Notes: generated by a model from the sequence alone, not told the origin. A stretch of 64,000 nt of DNA from Paenibacillus sp. FSL H8-0537 (GCF_038051995.1 NZ_CP150290.1:6920501-6984500), one strand, 5' to 3'; positions 31,931-42,657 are shown, numbered from the stretch's first letter. A program made the numbers and translations.

Positions 31931-33277
31931 TTATTCTTCCACCTTATCGGTTAAATCCAATTGCGCCGTCGTCAGCTTGCCGTCCCGGTAGAAGGTCACT
32001 TCCACCTTGTCGCCGATATGCTTCTTGGAATAAAGGTACTTCCGCAGCTCCATCGTACTGCCAACGGCCTGCTTATCCAGCTTGACGATCACATCGTTGA
32101 AGACGAGGCCAGCGTCCTTCGCTGGACCAACCGCCTCCAGCACGATGACGCCAGCACGGACATCCTCCGGCAAAATAAGCTGCCCCGCTCCTTCAGCCTC
32201 TTCAACGCTGCCATCCTTCGAACCGCCCGCTTTACCTCCAGCGCTGCCGCCCTGCTGTGCAAAATATTGCGCCAAGTCCATCGTGTACACGCCCAAATAC
32301 GGACGCGGCACATAGCCTTTTGCGAGCAAATCGCTTACGATTGGCATCGCATTGTTCGTCGGAATGGCGAAGCCGAGACCCTCCACTCCGATATCGGAGA
32401 TTTTCATGCTGTTGATGCCGACAACCTGACCATCGAGATTAATGAGCGGGCCGCCGCTGTTGCCTTGGTTGATGGACGCATCCACTTGAATAACCTCTTG
32501 CTCCCAATCATAGTTGCCATCCTGGTTCAGCGAGACAGGCACGATTTGACGTGTTTTGCTCACGATACCCATCGATAAGGAATCGCCCAATCCGAGCGGA
32601 TTGCCGATGGCAATGACGAATTCAGCCGGCTGCAGGGCAGAGGAATCGCCGATTTCCGCAACGGTATCAATGCCCTTGTCGTCGATTTCCAGAACAGCCA
32701 GATCAGAAATTTGATCTTCGCCAACCATTTTCGCCGCGCGCTGCTCGCCGCTAATGAGCGTCACTTTAAGCGCATCCGCATCGACGGTGACATGATAGTT
32801 TGTCATAATATAGGCTTTGCCATTTTCTTTTTTGAAAATAAACCCTGAACCAACGCCGGCCTGCTGCAAGCTGTTCTTCTCCGTGCTGTCCTTGCTTTCA
32901 GCCTTGCTGTCTTCGCCTTCTTCATTCGGAACGCCCATGCTGAAAACCTGCCGCTGTTCATTAATCACGCTGACAACTGCCGGCCTAACCTTCGCCGAAG
33001 CCTGAATCGTCTTTATTTCCAGTGATTCGCTGTCACCCGACATCTTCGCCGTGGAAACCGCCTGCACTTTGGCACTGCCGCCAACTCCACCATTAAAGAA
33101 CAGCCCGAACAGCAGCACAGCCGCTATTGCGCTCGTAGATGAAGAGATAAAGGCAATGCGCACGCTGGACCAATTCCGCCTCGTCTGCTTGCTCGACAAG
33201 ATGCGCCGCTCCTTGCTAAAGGCGCGTGTGCGTCTGGATACTTTCGTCGAATAGAAATCGTCATCGAATAATCCCAT
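31931..33277 (-). CDS. htrA: HtrA-like serine protease
   Basis: A 448-residue membrane-anchored protease. Residues 40-68 form the anchor (VRIAFISSSTSAIAAVLLFG). The trypsin-like domain has the full triad: His in IMTNYHVTVDADA, Asp in ISDLAVLEID, Ser in INQGNSGGPLINLD. A PDZ domain follows (350-445; KDAGLVFNDVIVKLDKQAVG). It degrades misfolded exported proteins at the outer face of the membrane. Directly downstream of the wal genes in this family of genomes, so it corresponds to YycK/HtrC of Bacillus. A 20-residue Gly/Ser-rich insertion sits ahead of the PDZ domain. Confidence 0.94.
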   Translation of the reverse strand: MGLFDDDFYSTKVSRRTRAFSKERRILSSKQTRRNWSSVRIAFISSSTSAIAAVLLFGLFFNGGVGGSAKVQAVSTAKMSGDSESLEIKTIQASAKVRPAVVSVINEQRQVFSMGVPNEEGEDSKAESKDSTEKNSLQQAGVGSGFIFKKENGKAYIMTNYHVTVDADALKVTLISGEQRAAKMVGEDQISDLAVLEIDDKGIDTVAEIGDSSALQPAEFVIAIGNPLGLGDSLSMGIVSKTRQIVPVSLNQDGNYDWEQEVIQVDASINQGNSGGPLINLDGQVVGINSMKISDIGVEGLGFAIPTNNAMPIVSDLLAKGYVPRPYLGVYTMDLAQYFAQQGGSAGGKAGGSKDGSVEEAEGAGQLILPEDVRAGVIVLEAVGPAKDAGLVFNDVIVKLDKQAVGSTMELRKYLYSKKHIGDKVEVTFYRDGKLTTAQLDLTDKVEE

Positions 33278-33416
33278 ATCTATCTCTCCTCTCGATGTCC
33301 GGCCGACATCAAGACTATTTGGTATATCTCTCGATCCAAATCCATGCTGCTAGGAATAATTTCGGAAGATTGGACTACAATAATAATAGATTACCAGCCA
33401 AAGGAGCCTGATTTTA

Positions 33417-33656
33417 ATGAAAAAACCTTCCTCCATCCCATCCGCCTGGGAGCATGTGCAGCTCGGTGCGATGCTCGCAGATCTGAAAGAGGAGCACTAT
33501 CGTACCGTTCTAACCTTAAGCGCTTTGCTAGAGCTTCTGCTAGAGAAAGGCATTATCACACTAGAGGAATTACAAGCCAAGACTAGCCAGCTTGACGGGC
33601 AAATGGATGAACAGCTTCAGAAGCTTATTTCTTCTTCACTTCGTCCCATTCAGTAG
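33417..33656 (+). CDS. Small hypothetical protein
   Basis: A 79-residue, mostly helical protein (AWEHVQLGAMLADLKEEHYR, TLSALLELLLEKGIITLEEL) with AAAGGAGCC upstream. No membrane segment or motif. It is the only plus-strand gene in the wal region and its end overlaps the walJ end by 32 bases, both frames looking genuine. I do not recognise the family. Confidence 0.7.
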   Translation: MKKPSSIPSAWEHVQLGAMLADLKEEHYRTVLTLSALLELLLEKGIITLEELQAKTSQLDGQMDEQLQKLISSSLRPIQ

Positions 33657-34431
33657 GCTTGTTGTGATACGTATGCCGCAGGGGGAAGTCCTCTTTTTTG
33701 AAGAAAATCCCGTTGTCTTCTAATATATTATTAACGGTTAGCATCGCTAAGTCCATTAAATTATGATCAAGGCTAAGATGGGCCAAATACACCCGTTTTG
33801 TCCGGTCAGTCAGCAGCTCGCAAAGCGCTTCCCCAGCCGCTACATTGGATAAATGTCCGACGTCGCTTAAAATGCGCCGTTTCGTATTCCATGGATAACG
33901 CCCCATACGAAGCATCTCCGTATCATGATTGGATTCCAGCACCAGCACATCCGAATCGATGATCGCCTGCTTCACCTTATCGCTCATATAACCAAGGTCG
34001 GTCGCCAGACTCAGCTTAACGCCCTGATCGACGAACGTATAGCCAACCGGCTCCGCAGCATCATGCGAAATCGGAAAAGACTGTACTTGCAGCGATCCAA
34101 AATTAAGCGTATCTCCTGTCTCGATCACGATGCGCTTATCGGCATCGATTTTGCCAACATGCCGCTCCATCGCGCCCCAAGTCGCTTCATTCGCATAAAT
34201 AGGCAGCTCGTGCTTGCGCGCAAAGGCGCCGAGCCCTTTAATATGATCGGAGTGCTCATGCGTGACGAACAGCGCATCCAGCTGATGGCCGAACACTCCG
34301 CGCTCCTTCATGAGCTCCTCCATTTTTTTGGCGCTAAGCCCCGCATCGACGAGTACCATCTTGTCGCCATTATTGATAATTGTGCCATTCCCCGTTGAAC
34401 CGCTTGCCAGTACTGTAAACCATAGTCCCAT
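33625..34431 (-). CDS. walJ: WalJ (YycJ) metallo-beta-lactamase fold exonuclease
   Basis: A 268-residue MBL-fold hydrolase of normal length. Metal motif: FVTHEHSDHIKGLGAF (H-x-H-x-D-H), later SHDAAEPVG, SDVGHLSN and YLAHLSLDHN. YycJ has been reported as a 5'-to-3' exonuclease linked to mismatch repair and lies in the wal operon throughout the Bacillales. The start is supported by the conserved MGLWFTVLASGSTGNGT. Confidence 0.94.
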   Translation of the reverse strand: MGLWFTVLASGSTGNGTIINNGDKMVLVDAGLSAKKMEELMKERGVFGHQLDALFVTHEHSDHIKGLGAFARKHELPIYANEATWGAMERHVGKIDADKRIVIETGDTLNFGSLQVQSFPISHDAAEPVGYTFVDQGVKLSLATDLGYMSDKVKQAIIDSDVLVLESNHDTEMLRMGRYPWNTKRRILSDVGHLSNVAAGEALCELLTDRTKRVYLAHLSLDHNLMDLAMLTVNNILEDNGIFFKKEDFPLRHTYHNKPTEWDEVKKK

Positions 34432-34476
34432 TTCCGCCTCGTCCTATCCTTTCTCCCTCTTGAGCATGGCAAGTAC

Positions 34477-35214
34477 CTACTGCTCCTTATCCTGGGCAAC
34501 CTCACCGCTTACCGCATGGATATAATAAGGGCGGTCCGCATCCTCTACTAGTACTCGCCAATAAGGCGCGGATACTTGCATGTCCGTATCAAACGTCTGT
34601 CCATGATAGCCAAGCTGAATATCGGTAATAACCGAGCCATCCGGCAAATTCCGCTCAATGAACGGCGCTACCGCCTTCGCTGCCGGCAGCACCGTCTGCT
34701 GCTTCGCATCATTGCTGTCCAGCACCTCAATGCGCGACTGCTTAAAACCCGTAATTTTCTGATTGCTGTAATACAGCTCCAGCTTGACCTCGAACAGCGG
34801 CCGGTTATCGACCATCCGGTACAAGACGAATACGCCTGCCTTGCTGCCGAGCGGATCGAAAGCGTATTGTTCAATATCAGGAATTTGATTGCCTAGTGCA
34901 GCGAGCAAATCCTTTTGCGAGAAGACGATACGTCTATCCACTGGCGTCTCCAGCTTCACAATCTCCTGCTTCTCCAGACTTAGCGACTTGAGCTGGTAGG
35001 TTAAATCACGCATGCTTGGCGTTTCAAGCGGCAAGTTGGCGTTCAGCTCGATGCGCTTCTGCTTCATCACCGCGACGGTGTCTGGCGGAAGCTCCGCTGA
35101 GTGATTGTTAATGTCCAGCTGCTCCCGCACCTCCAGCCATACCTGATAGCCAAGCAAAATATTAAGCAGCAGGAAGCTGCCGATTAGCACACTTTTCGCT
35201 CTGCTCCAATCCAA
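34477..35214 (-). CDS. yycI: WalK regulatory protein YycI
   Basis: A 245-residue protein with one N-terminal membrane segment (SVLIGSFLLLNILLGYQVWL) and an extracellular YycI domain (LDLSAEL-type strands; KITGFKQSRIEVLDSNDAKQ). With YycH it binds WalK at the membrane and adjusts its activity. Begins 14 bases after yycH. The ending PYYIHAVSGEVAQDKEQ matches the family's C-terminal part. Confidence 0.9.
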   Translation of the reverse strand: MDWSRAKSVLIGSFLLLNILLGYQVWLEVREQLDINNHSAELPPDTVAVMKQKRIELNANLPLETPSMRDLTYQLKSLSLEKQEIVKLETPVDRRIVFSQKDLLAALGNQIPDIEQYAFDPLGSKAGVFVLYRMVDNRPLFEVKLELYYSNQKITGFKQSRIEVLDSNDAKQQTVLPAAKAVAPFIERNLPDGSVITDIQLGYHGQTFDTDMQVSAPYWRVLVEDADRPYYIHAVSGEVAQDKEQ

Positions 35215-35228
35215 ACGCCTCTCACCTC

Positions 35229-36590
35229 CTACTTCGCCGCTCCAGCCGATCCTTCAGCATCGGTCGTTACTTCCATCGGAACGTAGCCTGTTGGATAAGC
35301 CTCCATCAGCACTTCCTGCGTGCCATCCGCAAGCTTCACACCCCATACAGGGACAAAATCCAGCTTACTGCCTTCCTTCGGCACCGCCTGAAGTGCCGGG
35401 AACAGACTTGTGACCTCAGATAGCTTTGCATAATGCTTGAGCGCTACCCGCAAATCATCGCCACCCGGCAAATAACGCGATTCCCGCGTTTCTGCCTGAT
35501 TGCCAAGCGTAATCAGCGAACGATTGTACTCCGTCACCACGCCCTGCTGCAAAATCAGCCGAATCCAGCCATACTGAAAGCCAGCCGCCTCCAAAACCGG
35601 ATATTGCTCCAAATACTGCTGGAACAGCACCGTTCTGCCCAGCTTGCTGTCCGCATCCAGTACAGGATTAACGAAGCGATGCGTGCCATCCCAGCCGCCA
35701 TGCTGATTCACAAACTCCACTGCGGCATACACATTATCGCTCAAAATATTATCTGCGCTCTTTGACGCCGCCGGATCGGTATAAATCATCCAGTTGCCGC
35801 TCTGCTCCACTTGAAGCCCGCGTTTGCCATCGGTATAGATTTGTGCGCCGCTGCGATCCTTAAGCGCCTTCGTCGTTCCTGGATCGAAGAACAGATTGCG
35901 CTGCACCACATCTGCCGAATAAATCGTATACGGATACACGATTTCCACCGCCTGAAGCGGCTTATCCGGAATATACAGATCGCCGTCCGCATACTGAAAA
36001 TTCGTCTGATATTCCCCGAAGCCGACGTAATCCTGCACATCGCGAACCGTCAAATCGGCCTGAACCGATTCATAGACAATATCGCCACCCTCACTAAAGA
36101 AGAAGGTTCGCACCTCTTCCGTATTGCTCGTTTTGAAAATCCAGATGCGGTCAATCGTCTCATTCAAAAACATAATGTCGCCCTGCACCTTCAGCAGCTT
36201 GCGCAGCAAATCAACCGGTACGCCATTTTGGAAGCGCAGCTCCACACCCGCATCCTTTTTCCGCACCTGCTCCCAATCCATGACATCGATTGGACTCCGC
36301 TGAAACCCTTTAAACTCGCGGCCCTGTATGCGGTCCTTGAGAATCATATTATAGAAGGTCATGCCCGGATACAGCACCGTATGCTTGTCCCCGCCAAAGT
36401 GGATAATCAGCTCATCGGGAAAAACAACATTTTCCACCGTCGTCTCTTCACCAAGCGGCTCCGCATTAATGTAGTCCTGCTCCGTCCGTACCGTAGCCCC
36501 AAGCCCTGGCATGCTGTAAGCGAGGAAATAGCTTTGTATGAGGCTGAAGGCGACCAAAAAAATTAATAGCATCGTTTTCGCCCGTTCCAT
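35229..36590 (-). CDS. yycH: WalK regulatory protein YycH
   Basis: A 453-residue protein. One membrane segment at the N-terminus (TMLLIFLVAFSLIQSYFLAY), then an extracellular YycH domain (residues 45-440), with the family-typical PDELIIHFGGDKHTVLYPGM and the late DDLRVALKHYAKL. It interacts with YycI and the sensor kinase WalK to set cell-wall hydrolase expression. Its start overlaps the walK stop by one base. Confidence 0.91.
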   Translation of the reverse strand: MERAKTMLLIFLVAFSLIQSYFLAYSMPGLGATVRTEQDYINAEPLGEETTVENVVFPDELIIHFGGDKHTVLYPGMTFYNMILKDRIQGREFKGFQRSPIDVMDWEQVRKKDAGVELRFQNGVPVDLLRKLLKVQGDIMFLNETIDRIWIFKTSNTEEVRTFFFSEGGDIVYESVQADLTVRDVQDYVGFGEYQTNFQYADGDLYIPDKPLQAVEIVYPYTIYSADVVQRNLFFDPGTTKALKDRSGAQIYTDGKRGLQVEQSGNWMIYTDPAASKSADNILSDNVYAAVEFVNQHGGWDGTHRFVNPVLDADSKLGRTVLFQQYLEQYPVLEAAGFQYGWIRLILQQGVVTEYNRSLITLGNQAETRESRYLPGGDDLRVALKHYAKLSEVTSLFPALQAVPKEGSKLDFVPVWGVKLADGTQEVLMEAYPTGYVPMEVTTDAEGSAGAAK

Positions 36591-38434
36591 TAGCTTCGCT
36601 CACCGTCCTCTTCCAGCATCGGCAGCGTGAACGTAACCGTCGTCCCGACATTCAGCTCCGAATCAAGCGAAATCGTGCCGCCATGCGCTTTGACGATTTC
36701 CCGGGCAATGGACAAGCCGAGCCCTGTTCCGCCCATATTGCGCGAGCGGGCCTTGTCTACGCGGTAGAACCGATCGAAGATCTTTTGCAAATCCCGTTTC
36801 GGAATGCCAATTCCCGTATCCTTTACGCTAATCGCGATTAGCGATTGCTCCTGTTTGCGGGCACTCAGCTGAATTTTGCCGCCGTCCAGCGTATATTTAA
36901 TCGCATTGGAAAAAAGATTATCCAGCACCTGATCAATCTGATCCCGGTCCAGCCAAGCCTCTTTCAGCTCGCTATCGACCTGAATAGAAGCCCGAATCGA
37001 TTTCTGGCGCAGCTGGAACGAGAACCGATCCGCCACCTCGTCGAGCATGTCGTGGATGTTCGTCTGCCTGCGCCGCATAGGCGCCTGATTGGAATCCAGC
37101 CGTGACAAATGCAGCAGGTCGGATACGAGCCGAATCATTCGCTCCGTCTCATTGCTGATAACGCCGACGAAACGCTCTGACAGCTCCCGCTCGGCTAGCG
37201 CCCCGTCATTCAGCGCCTCAGCATAGCTCTTGATCGTCGTCAGCGGCGTCCGCAGCTCATGGGAGACATTCGCAACGAACTGCCTGCGCGACTGCTCCAG
37301 CTTCTCCTGCTCGGTGACATCCTGCAAGACGACAATGGTACCCGTCGTCCCTTTATCCCGGCGGTGAATAGGCGTAAAGGTGACGCGCATTATCCCTTCC
37401 GCCTCATCCATTTCCGATTCCTCGCCCCGATCAAGAATGAGCGTCTGCTCCTTGCCCTGCCGCAGCTCGTCCAAGCGCTGCTGAGGCAGCGACAGCAGCT
37501 CGGTCAGGCTGCAATTTTCGCAGCTTTTGCGATCAAGCATTTCCAGCGACCGCCGATTCCAGACGATGACCTTCCCGTGCTCATCCGCTGCAATAACGCC
37601 ATCGCTCATATTCGAGAGAATGGAATTCAGCTTCTCATTCTCCTCTTCATTGACCGACAGCGCCTCCTTCAGCCGGATCGTCATATCGTTAAACGCCATG
37701 CTGAGCCGCCCAATTTCGTCATCGCCCAGCACCGGCACCTTGAAATCGAACTTCCCTTCAGCGACCGCTGCCGCCTGCCGGGTCAGTCCTTGAATGGGGC
37801 TCGTGATCGTATGGGCAAGCAAAATGCCGAGCACCCCCGTCAGCCCCAAAGCGAGGAGCGTTCCCGAGAAAAAAATCTGATTGACCCGGTTCACCGTGTC
37901 ATACAGGCTGTCCATCGACGCGACCATATAGACCGCGCCGAGCACATTGTCATTGTCGTTGCCTGTTACCGGCAGCGCAATGATCTTTTTCCGGACATTA
38001 TTTTCGTCAATGATCTCTTCCTCGTTCTCTGGAATGCCGACCAATGCCCGGCTCACCGCGAGCGACGGATTTTTCTTGCCTACATACGATTCCGGCACCT
38101 GAACAGACGTCGCAACGATCTTGCCATTCGCATCGAGCACCTGCACCTCTGTGCCGCTTATGCTGAACAAGTTGCGAACGACGAGGCTGAGACCTTCCGC
38201 GCTTTCCACATTCGTATCCAGATCGCCGCCTGGCTTGATCGACAAGTGGCGCGCCGCCAGCTTGGACAAAATATCGGCCTGCTCCTTGAGGTTGTTCGTG
38301 AAGCTGTCCGTCAGCGACGTCTTGACCGTGCTGATGAAATAGACGCCAATCAACTGCATCGCCACCAGAATCAGCAGCAAATAAATAATGACCAGCTTCA
38401 CCTGGATCGTGCGAAAAAATCGCCGCACCATCAT
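36590..38434 (-). CDS. walK: Cell-wall sensor histidine kinase WalK
   Basis: A 614-residue kinase with normal WalK layout: membrane segment 1 ([18 protein letters not shown]), extracellular PAS-like domain, membrane segment 2 ([17 protein letters not shown]), HAMP, a cytoplasmic PAS domain (250-370), the phosphorylated His in [19 protein letters not shown], and the ATPase motifs [18 protein letters not shown] and GTGLGLSI. It senses lipid II and wall state and phosphorylates WalR. Start overlaps the walR stop by four bases, so the two are coupled. Confidence 0.97.
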   Translation of the reverse strand: MMVRRFFRTIQVKLVIIYLLLILVAMQLIGVYFISTVKTSLTDSFTNNLKEQADILSKLAARHLSIKPGGDLDTNVESAEGLSLVVRNLFSISGTEVQVLDANGKIVATSVQVPESYVGKKNPSLAVSRALVGIPENEEEIIDENNVRKKIIALPVTGNDNDNVLGAVYMVASMDSLYDTVNRVNQIFFSGTLLALGLTGVLGILLAHTITSPIQGLTRQAAAVAEGKFDFKVPVLGDDEIGRLSMAFNDMTIRLKEALSVNEEENEKLNSILSNMSDGVIAADEHGKVIVWNRRSLEMLDRKSCENCSLTELLSLPQQRLDELRQGKEQTLILDRGEESEMDEAEGIMRVTFTPIHRRDKGTTGTIVVLQDVTEQEKLEQSRRQFVANVSHELRTPLTTIKSYAEALNDGALAERELSERFVGVISNETERMIRLVSDLLHLSRLDSNQAPMRRRQTNIHDMLDEVADRFSFQLRQKSIRASIQVDSELKEAWLDRDQIDQVLDNLFSNAIKYTLDGGKIQLSARKQEQSLIAISVKDTGIGIPKRDLQKIFDRFYRVDKARSRNMGGTGLGLSIAREIVKAHGGTISLDSELNVGTTVTFTLPMLEEDGERS

Positions 38435-39186
38435 ACGTAACCGTAACCTCCCGGCTTCGTGCTTCGCATCATATAACCCAGCCCGCGCCGTGTCATAATG
38501 AACTCCGGCCTGCTCGGATCATCCTCGATCTTCTCACGCAGCCTGCGGATTGTTACATCCACCGTCCGCACGTCGCCAAAATATTCAAAGCCCCATACCG
38601 CCTGCAGCAAATGCTCCCGCGTCATGACCTTGCCGCTGTTGCGCGCCATATAATAGACAAGCTCGTATTCCCGGTGCGTCAAATCAAGCGGTTGGTTGTC
38701 CTTGTAGACGACATACATATCGGTATCAATGAACAAATTAAACAGACGCAGGCCCTGCTTCTCCTGCTGTTCGTCCTGTCCTCCATCCGAGCCTCCCGCA
38801 CTTACCGTAACCTCCGCCGACTTCTGCTGCCGTCTTAGATGAGCCTTCACTCGGGCCAGCAGCTCGCGGGTGCTGAACGGCTTCGTCACATAATCATCCG
38901 CACCAAGCTCAAGGCCCAGCACCTTATCGATTTCCGTATCCTTCGCCGTCAGCATAATGATCGGCATATGCAGCTTCGCGCGAACCTCGCGGCACACATC
39001 CATGCCATCCTTCACCGGAAGCATCAGGTCGAGCAGCATTAAATCCGGTTTCTCTGCAAAAGCAAGCTCCACAGCCTGTCCGCCATCGAAAGCACAAATA
39101 ACCTCGTAGCCTTCTTTCTCCAAGTTGAACTTCAATATATCTGCAATCGGCTGTTCGTCGTCGACCACTAAAATTTTACCGTGCAT
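38431..39186 (-). CDS. walR: Response regulator WalR
   Basis: About 251 residues. The receiver domain has [12 protein letters not shown], the phosphorylated Asp in [13 protein letters not shown], and Lys in [20 protein letters not shown]. The OmpR-type winged helix ends with [14 protein letters not shown] and TRRGLGYM. It controls wall hydrolase genes and is essential in relatives. ATG at 39186 is preferred over GTG at 39192. The linker carries a Gly/Gln-rich insertion ([16 protein letters not shown]). Confidence 0.97.
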   Translation of the reverse strand: MHGKILVVDDEQPIADILKFNLEKEGYEVICAFDGGQAVELAFAEKPDLMLLDLMLPVKDGMDVCREVRAKLHMPIIMLTAKDTEIDKVLGLELGADDYVTKPFSTRELLARVKAHLRRQQKSAEVTVSAGGSDGGQDEQQEKQGLRLFNLFIDTDMYVVYKDNQPLDLTHREYELVYYMARNSGKVMTREHLLQAVWGFEYFGDVRTVDVTIRRLREKIEDDPSRPEFIMTRRGLGYMMRSTKPGGYGYV

Positions 39187-39365
39187 CGTCACACCGCCTG
39201 TCGCTTCCTAATTCTGATCTGTTTGAAATAGCAATACTATCTTACCATACTGCCATACCCAGTTCCCAATTAAAGTTCCTTCATGCGCCTGAGTAGAAAA
39301 TAAGAAGAGGAGCGCCCCCGCAAGCTTTCGCTTCGGCTGCACTCCCCCTGATGGTATAAGTCCGA

Positions 39366-40934
39366 TTATAAATATTTCAACGGGTTTTGAAGCTCTCCGT
39401 CTTTATGAATTTCAAAATGAAGGTGGACGCCGTAAGACCGTCCCGTGTTCCCCATAATACCTAGTGTATCGCCTTTTTCTAATATATCGCCTACGCTGAC
39501 GCTAATCGAATCAAGATGCCCGTACAGCGTTTCATATCCGTTCTTATGGTCAATAATGACTACGTTGCCGTAGCCGTTCTTCGTGCCCGCAAAACTAACA
39601 ACGCCATTGTCAGCTGCTGTAATCGTTTTGCTGCCCGTCATGTCGATGCCTTTATGCATCCGTCCCCAACGCTGTCCGAACGTGCTGGACACCGAATAGC
39701 TCGATACTGGAGAAGAGAATAAACCCGTTCCTTCACCCAAAATGACCTTCGTGCCCTTCATCATAACGGTTGGAATAGCTTCCGTAATCACCTGCTGGTC
39801 TACCAGCTCTTCGCTGATTAGGTAACCATTCTCTTTCACGATTTTGTAGGTCAGGCTCTTGGAGCCGCTGACGCCTGCGCTGATCAGCTTGGATTCTCCA
39901 ACGCGCATGTCATCATTTTTCTGAACCTCGGTTGGCGGGTCGATTGTTACGATCTCCGTCAAATTCTCGGTTGTCCGGACAGAAAGCTCCGGCTGGCGAA
40001 CCGTAAGATCCAGCACATCTCCAACCTTGATCATATCATCTTCAATGCCTTTGTTATTCTCATAAATTACTTGAGGTGAAATATCAAATTTCTGAGCGAT
40101 ACAACCGACGCAATCACCTTGCGCTACCGTATATTTCGTTGGTTTAATTGTGCCCTCTACGAGCAGCTTGTACATATCATTGTCTGAGACAATGTCGCTA
40201 AGCGAAGTCGATACCGCATCCGTCTCCACCTTCTCTACGAAAGCGACATCCGTCAGTTCCTTGCCTGCCTTAGGTGTATTCTTGTCCACCTCTGCTTCCT
40301 CTGATGAAAAAGCGAGTGCGCGAACCTTCGTTGATTCCTTCTCCGCCTTCTCTTCCGGTGCATATTTGCTCTGCACACGTGCCAGTACGGCATCTGCTGC
40401 TTCTTGGTTCTTCACAATACCGATTACTTTGCCATTTACCTTCACCTCTACGCCAACAGCGTGGGTTGTAAGCAGGCCTTCCAGCTTCGCAAGCGTCTGC
40501 TGCGTATTCGGGACACCTTTGTATGCACTTGTACTCGTATATGTAAGTTGACCTGATTCCAACAAGATTGGAATATCCGGCGTTGCCTGCTGTGCTTCGG
40601 ATGCCTTCTGCTCAAGCAGCGCCCCAACCTCCAGCGGACTGCCGACCGTCCCTACTTCGGTGCCGTTCATATATAAGTGATAATAGTCATTCGTGTTAGC
40701 CTTAATATATTGTATACCGCCAATTCCGACTGCTGCCAAAATCGCGATAATTCCGCCTGCAAGGATGATAGGTTTCTTATAGTTAGTAGCTGCTGCTGTT
40801 GTCGATGTCGCTTGCACTGCTGCGGTCGGTTGCTGATTGATGCCTTTCGAGTCTTGTGTTCGGAATTGCCGAAAGAACTGAATGGATGTATTCCACGCCT
40901 TTCGGATCCGACCCGTTGCCCTAAAATCGGTCAT
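39366..40934 (-). CDS. M23 family peptidase with LysM and G5 regions
   Basis: A 522-residue wall enzyme with an N-terminal anchor near residue 55 (PIILAGGIIAILAAVGIGGI). A LysM motif at about 260-310 (TVAQGDCVGCIAQKFDIS, with an unusual Cys pair), a G5-like region (320-400), and the metal-dependent endopeptidase domain at the end: MHKGIDMTGS, then GHLDSISVSVGD and VHLHFEIHKDGE, all zinc ligands present. It probably cuts peptidoglycan cross-links. It lies just upstream of walR, whose regulon includes such enzymes in relatives. Confidence 0.92.
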   Translation of the reverse strand: MTDFRATGRIRKAWNTSIQFFRQFRTQDSKGINQQPTAAVQATSTTAAATNYKKPIILAGGIIAILAAVGIGGIQYIKANTNDYYHLYMNGTEVGTVGSPLEVGALLEQKASEAQQATPDIPILLESGQLTYTSTSAYKGVPNTQQTLAKLEGLLTTHAVGVEVKVNGKVIGIVKNQEAADAVLARVQSKYAPEEKAEKESTKVRALAFSSEEAEVDKNTPKAGKELTDVAFVEKVETDAVSTSLSDIVSDNDMYKLLVEGTIKPTKYTVAQGDCVGCIAQKFDISPQVIYENNKGIEDDMIKVGDVLDLTVRQPELSVRTTENLTEIVTIDPPTEVQKNDDMRVGESKLISAGVSGSKSLTYKIVKENGYLISEELVDQQVITEAIPTVMMKGTKVILGEGTGLFSSPVSSYSVSSTFGQRWGRMHKGIDMTGSKTITAADNGVVSFAGTKNGYGNVVIIDHKNGYETLYGHLDSISVSVGDILEKGDTLGIMGNTGRSYGVHLHFEIHKDGELQNPLKYL

Positions 40935-41077
40935 GATCGTCTCCTTCTCGCCTTAATGCCGCTATCTTAATTAGGTCTTCCGATTCATATCAGGGCCCTT
41001 TGTCCCGTTAGAACACCCGACTATTACTTTAACATAGCCTTAACACGAGGAGCAACCTCTCCGAATACCGCCTAATA

Positions 41078-41917
41078 TTAATATTTCTTCAGAATACTCA
41101 TAATTTGCTCGTATTCTTCCTTGCTCAAATGCTGGGCAATGACCTGTTGAAGCTCTGTAAGCTCTTGATCTGTAAGGCCATTTTCCATGTAGCCGGATAT
41201 CGTCTGCCAAGCTTCTTGGGGCAGCTTGGTCATTAATAATCCGAACAGCTCTGTCTTGTCCGTGTCGCTCATTTGGCTTTTGACCTGGTTCAACTGATCC
41301 GTCGTAACCGCTGTTTCCGTACCGTCAATGGAAGAGCCATCTGTACCCGGCTCCGACTCTACTAAAGGCTGCTCTCCATCCACTTCTTCCGTACCGCCGT
41401 TCGTCGTACCACTACCCTCTGTACCGCTTTCCGTACCGCCTGCGCCTATACCTAAGGCCGCACCGCCGCCCGCTTTCGTCCCGCCGCCAATGCCCATATC
41501 GGTAAGCGGCGGCTCCGATTGCTGACCGAAAGCATCGATGGCAAGCGGGGAATCTTCCCCTGCCGCTGCGCCCTCGCCTGAGGAAACCTCTCCGCTGGGC
41601 TTCTGAGCTCCCGTCTCTCCTTGCTCAGCCGAGCTGCTGCTGCTCGCCCCTGAGCCATCCTTTCCAGCCTGCGAGGCGCCAGACTGCCCCTTGGAGCCGC
41701 CTGTATCCGCCATCAGCGGATCAGCGCCCCACATTTTTCCCCATAATCCAGTCAGCGCCATTGGCTTTACTTCCAAAGGCAAATTATATTGCTTCAAAAT
41801 CGTATCCACGTAACTGCTCACAATATAGCCCGTCGTCCAAATCGACAAAAAGCTTATAATGATTCCTGCTGCCACCGTTTTCGCCAGCCACCCTGTCATC
41901 TTCCACATGCTCTTCAC
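41078..41917 (-). CDS. Membrane-anchored low-complexity protein
   Basis: A 279-residue protein: N-terminal membrane segment (LAKTVAAGIIISFLSIWTTG), a long Ser/Gly/Glu-rich unordered middle (80-205), and a helical C-terminal 65 residues (LFGLLMTKLPQEAWQTISGY, EEYEQIMSILKKY). No catalytic motif. A structural or regulatory envelope role is the most that can be said. Gene order next to the wall peptidase fits. Confidence 0.75.
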   Translation of the reverse strand: MKSMWKMTGWLAKTVAAGIIISFLSIWTTGYIVSSYVDTILKQYNLPLEVKPMALTGLWGKMWGADPLMADTGGSKGQSGASQAGKDGSGASSSSSAEQGETGAQKPSGEVSSGEGAAAGEDSPLAIDAFGQQSEPPLTDMGIGGGTKAGGGAALGIGAGGTESGTEGSGTTNGGTEEVDGEQPLVESEPGTDGSSIDGTETAVTTDQLNQVKSQMSDTDKTELFGLLMTKLPQEAWQTISGYMENGLTDQELTELQQVIAQHLSKEEYEQIMSILKKY

Positions 41918-42015
41918 CTTGCCCTTCCTGCTTGACCTATCCGCATATTGGTTTCTTTTACCATTATAGACAAGAGAAAGGGCACATAACCGCTGCTCAG
42001 CGCTGAGAGGCCCTT

Positions 42016-42564
42016 TTATTCAAGAGAATTGGGCTGTGCCAGACTAGCCAGCATAGCGAGCAGCTGCTGCTTCGTGTCTTCATCCGTAATAACGCCTTCT
42101 TTGTCCATCTTGAGGGCGATATGCGGAATCATGACTATGCCTTGATCCACGATAATCGCATTAATCATATTCAGCGTGAGCAGCAGCGAAGCATTGGCTT
42201 TATCCCCGCCCATTGGTGATGGCGATGCCGTGACAACCGCCACTCTTTTGTTGACGAATTCGCCAGAGGACACGATCCAGTCGAGCGCATTTTTCAAGGA
42301 GCCCGGGACACCATTCCCGTATTCAGGTGTACAGATGAGAACACCGTCTGCCTCCTTTAGCTGTTTTCGCAGCTCTCTAACCGCTGATGGCCCTTCCTCT
42401 ACATCCAGATCAGGATTAAAATGCGGAAGCTCGCTCAGCCCGCTGTAAACGCTGAAACGTACAGGCTCCGCAGCCAGTCCGATAATCGCGCTCATAAGTG
42501 CCGTATTGGAAGACTTCGCACGCAAGCTTCCCGAAATCGCCAAAAGCTGAATATCCTTGCTCAT
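42016..42564 (-). CDS. NADPH-dependent FMN reductase family protein
   Basis: A 182-residue flavodoxin-fold enzyme. The FMN-phosphate loop is LAISGSLRAKSSNTALM; ADGVLICTPEYGNGVPGSLK and LDWIVS follow, all typical of NADPH:FMN/quinone/azo reductases. It would reduce FMN, quinones or chromate with NADPH in the cytosol. Normal length. Stands downstream of the purA terminator as a separate transcription unit. Confidence 0.93.
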   Translation of the reverse strand: MSKDIQLLAISGSLRAKSSNTALMSAIIGLAAEPVRFSVYSGLSELPHFNPDLDVEEGPSAVRELRKQLKEADGVLICTPEYGNGVPGSLKNALDWIVSSGEFVNKRVAVVTASPSPMGGDKANASLLLTLNMINAIIVDQGIVMIPHIALKMDKEGVITDEDTKQQLLAMLASLAQPNSLE

Positions 42565-42592
42565 TCCACATCATCCCTTTTCATTTATTGTG

Positions 42593-42632
42593 AAAAAAAA
42601 GAAAGAAGACAGCATTCGCAGCTGTCTTCTTA
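42593..42632 (-). terminator. Terminator of purA
   Basis: On the minus strand AGAAGACAGC, a seven-base loop and GCTGTCTTCT form a perfect stem, and a T-rich tract follows. It begins about 25 bases after the purA stop. Confidence 0.9.
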
Positions 42633-42657
42633 TTTGTTATCCGTCTAGCGGATTCGT

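Noticed and set aside
37259..38440. 393-codon plus-strand frame opposite walK
   Set aside because: Its sequence is Arg/His-rich, typical of antisense of GC-rich coding DNA; walK is certain.
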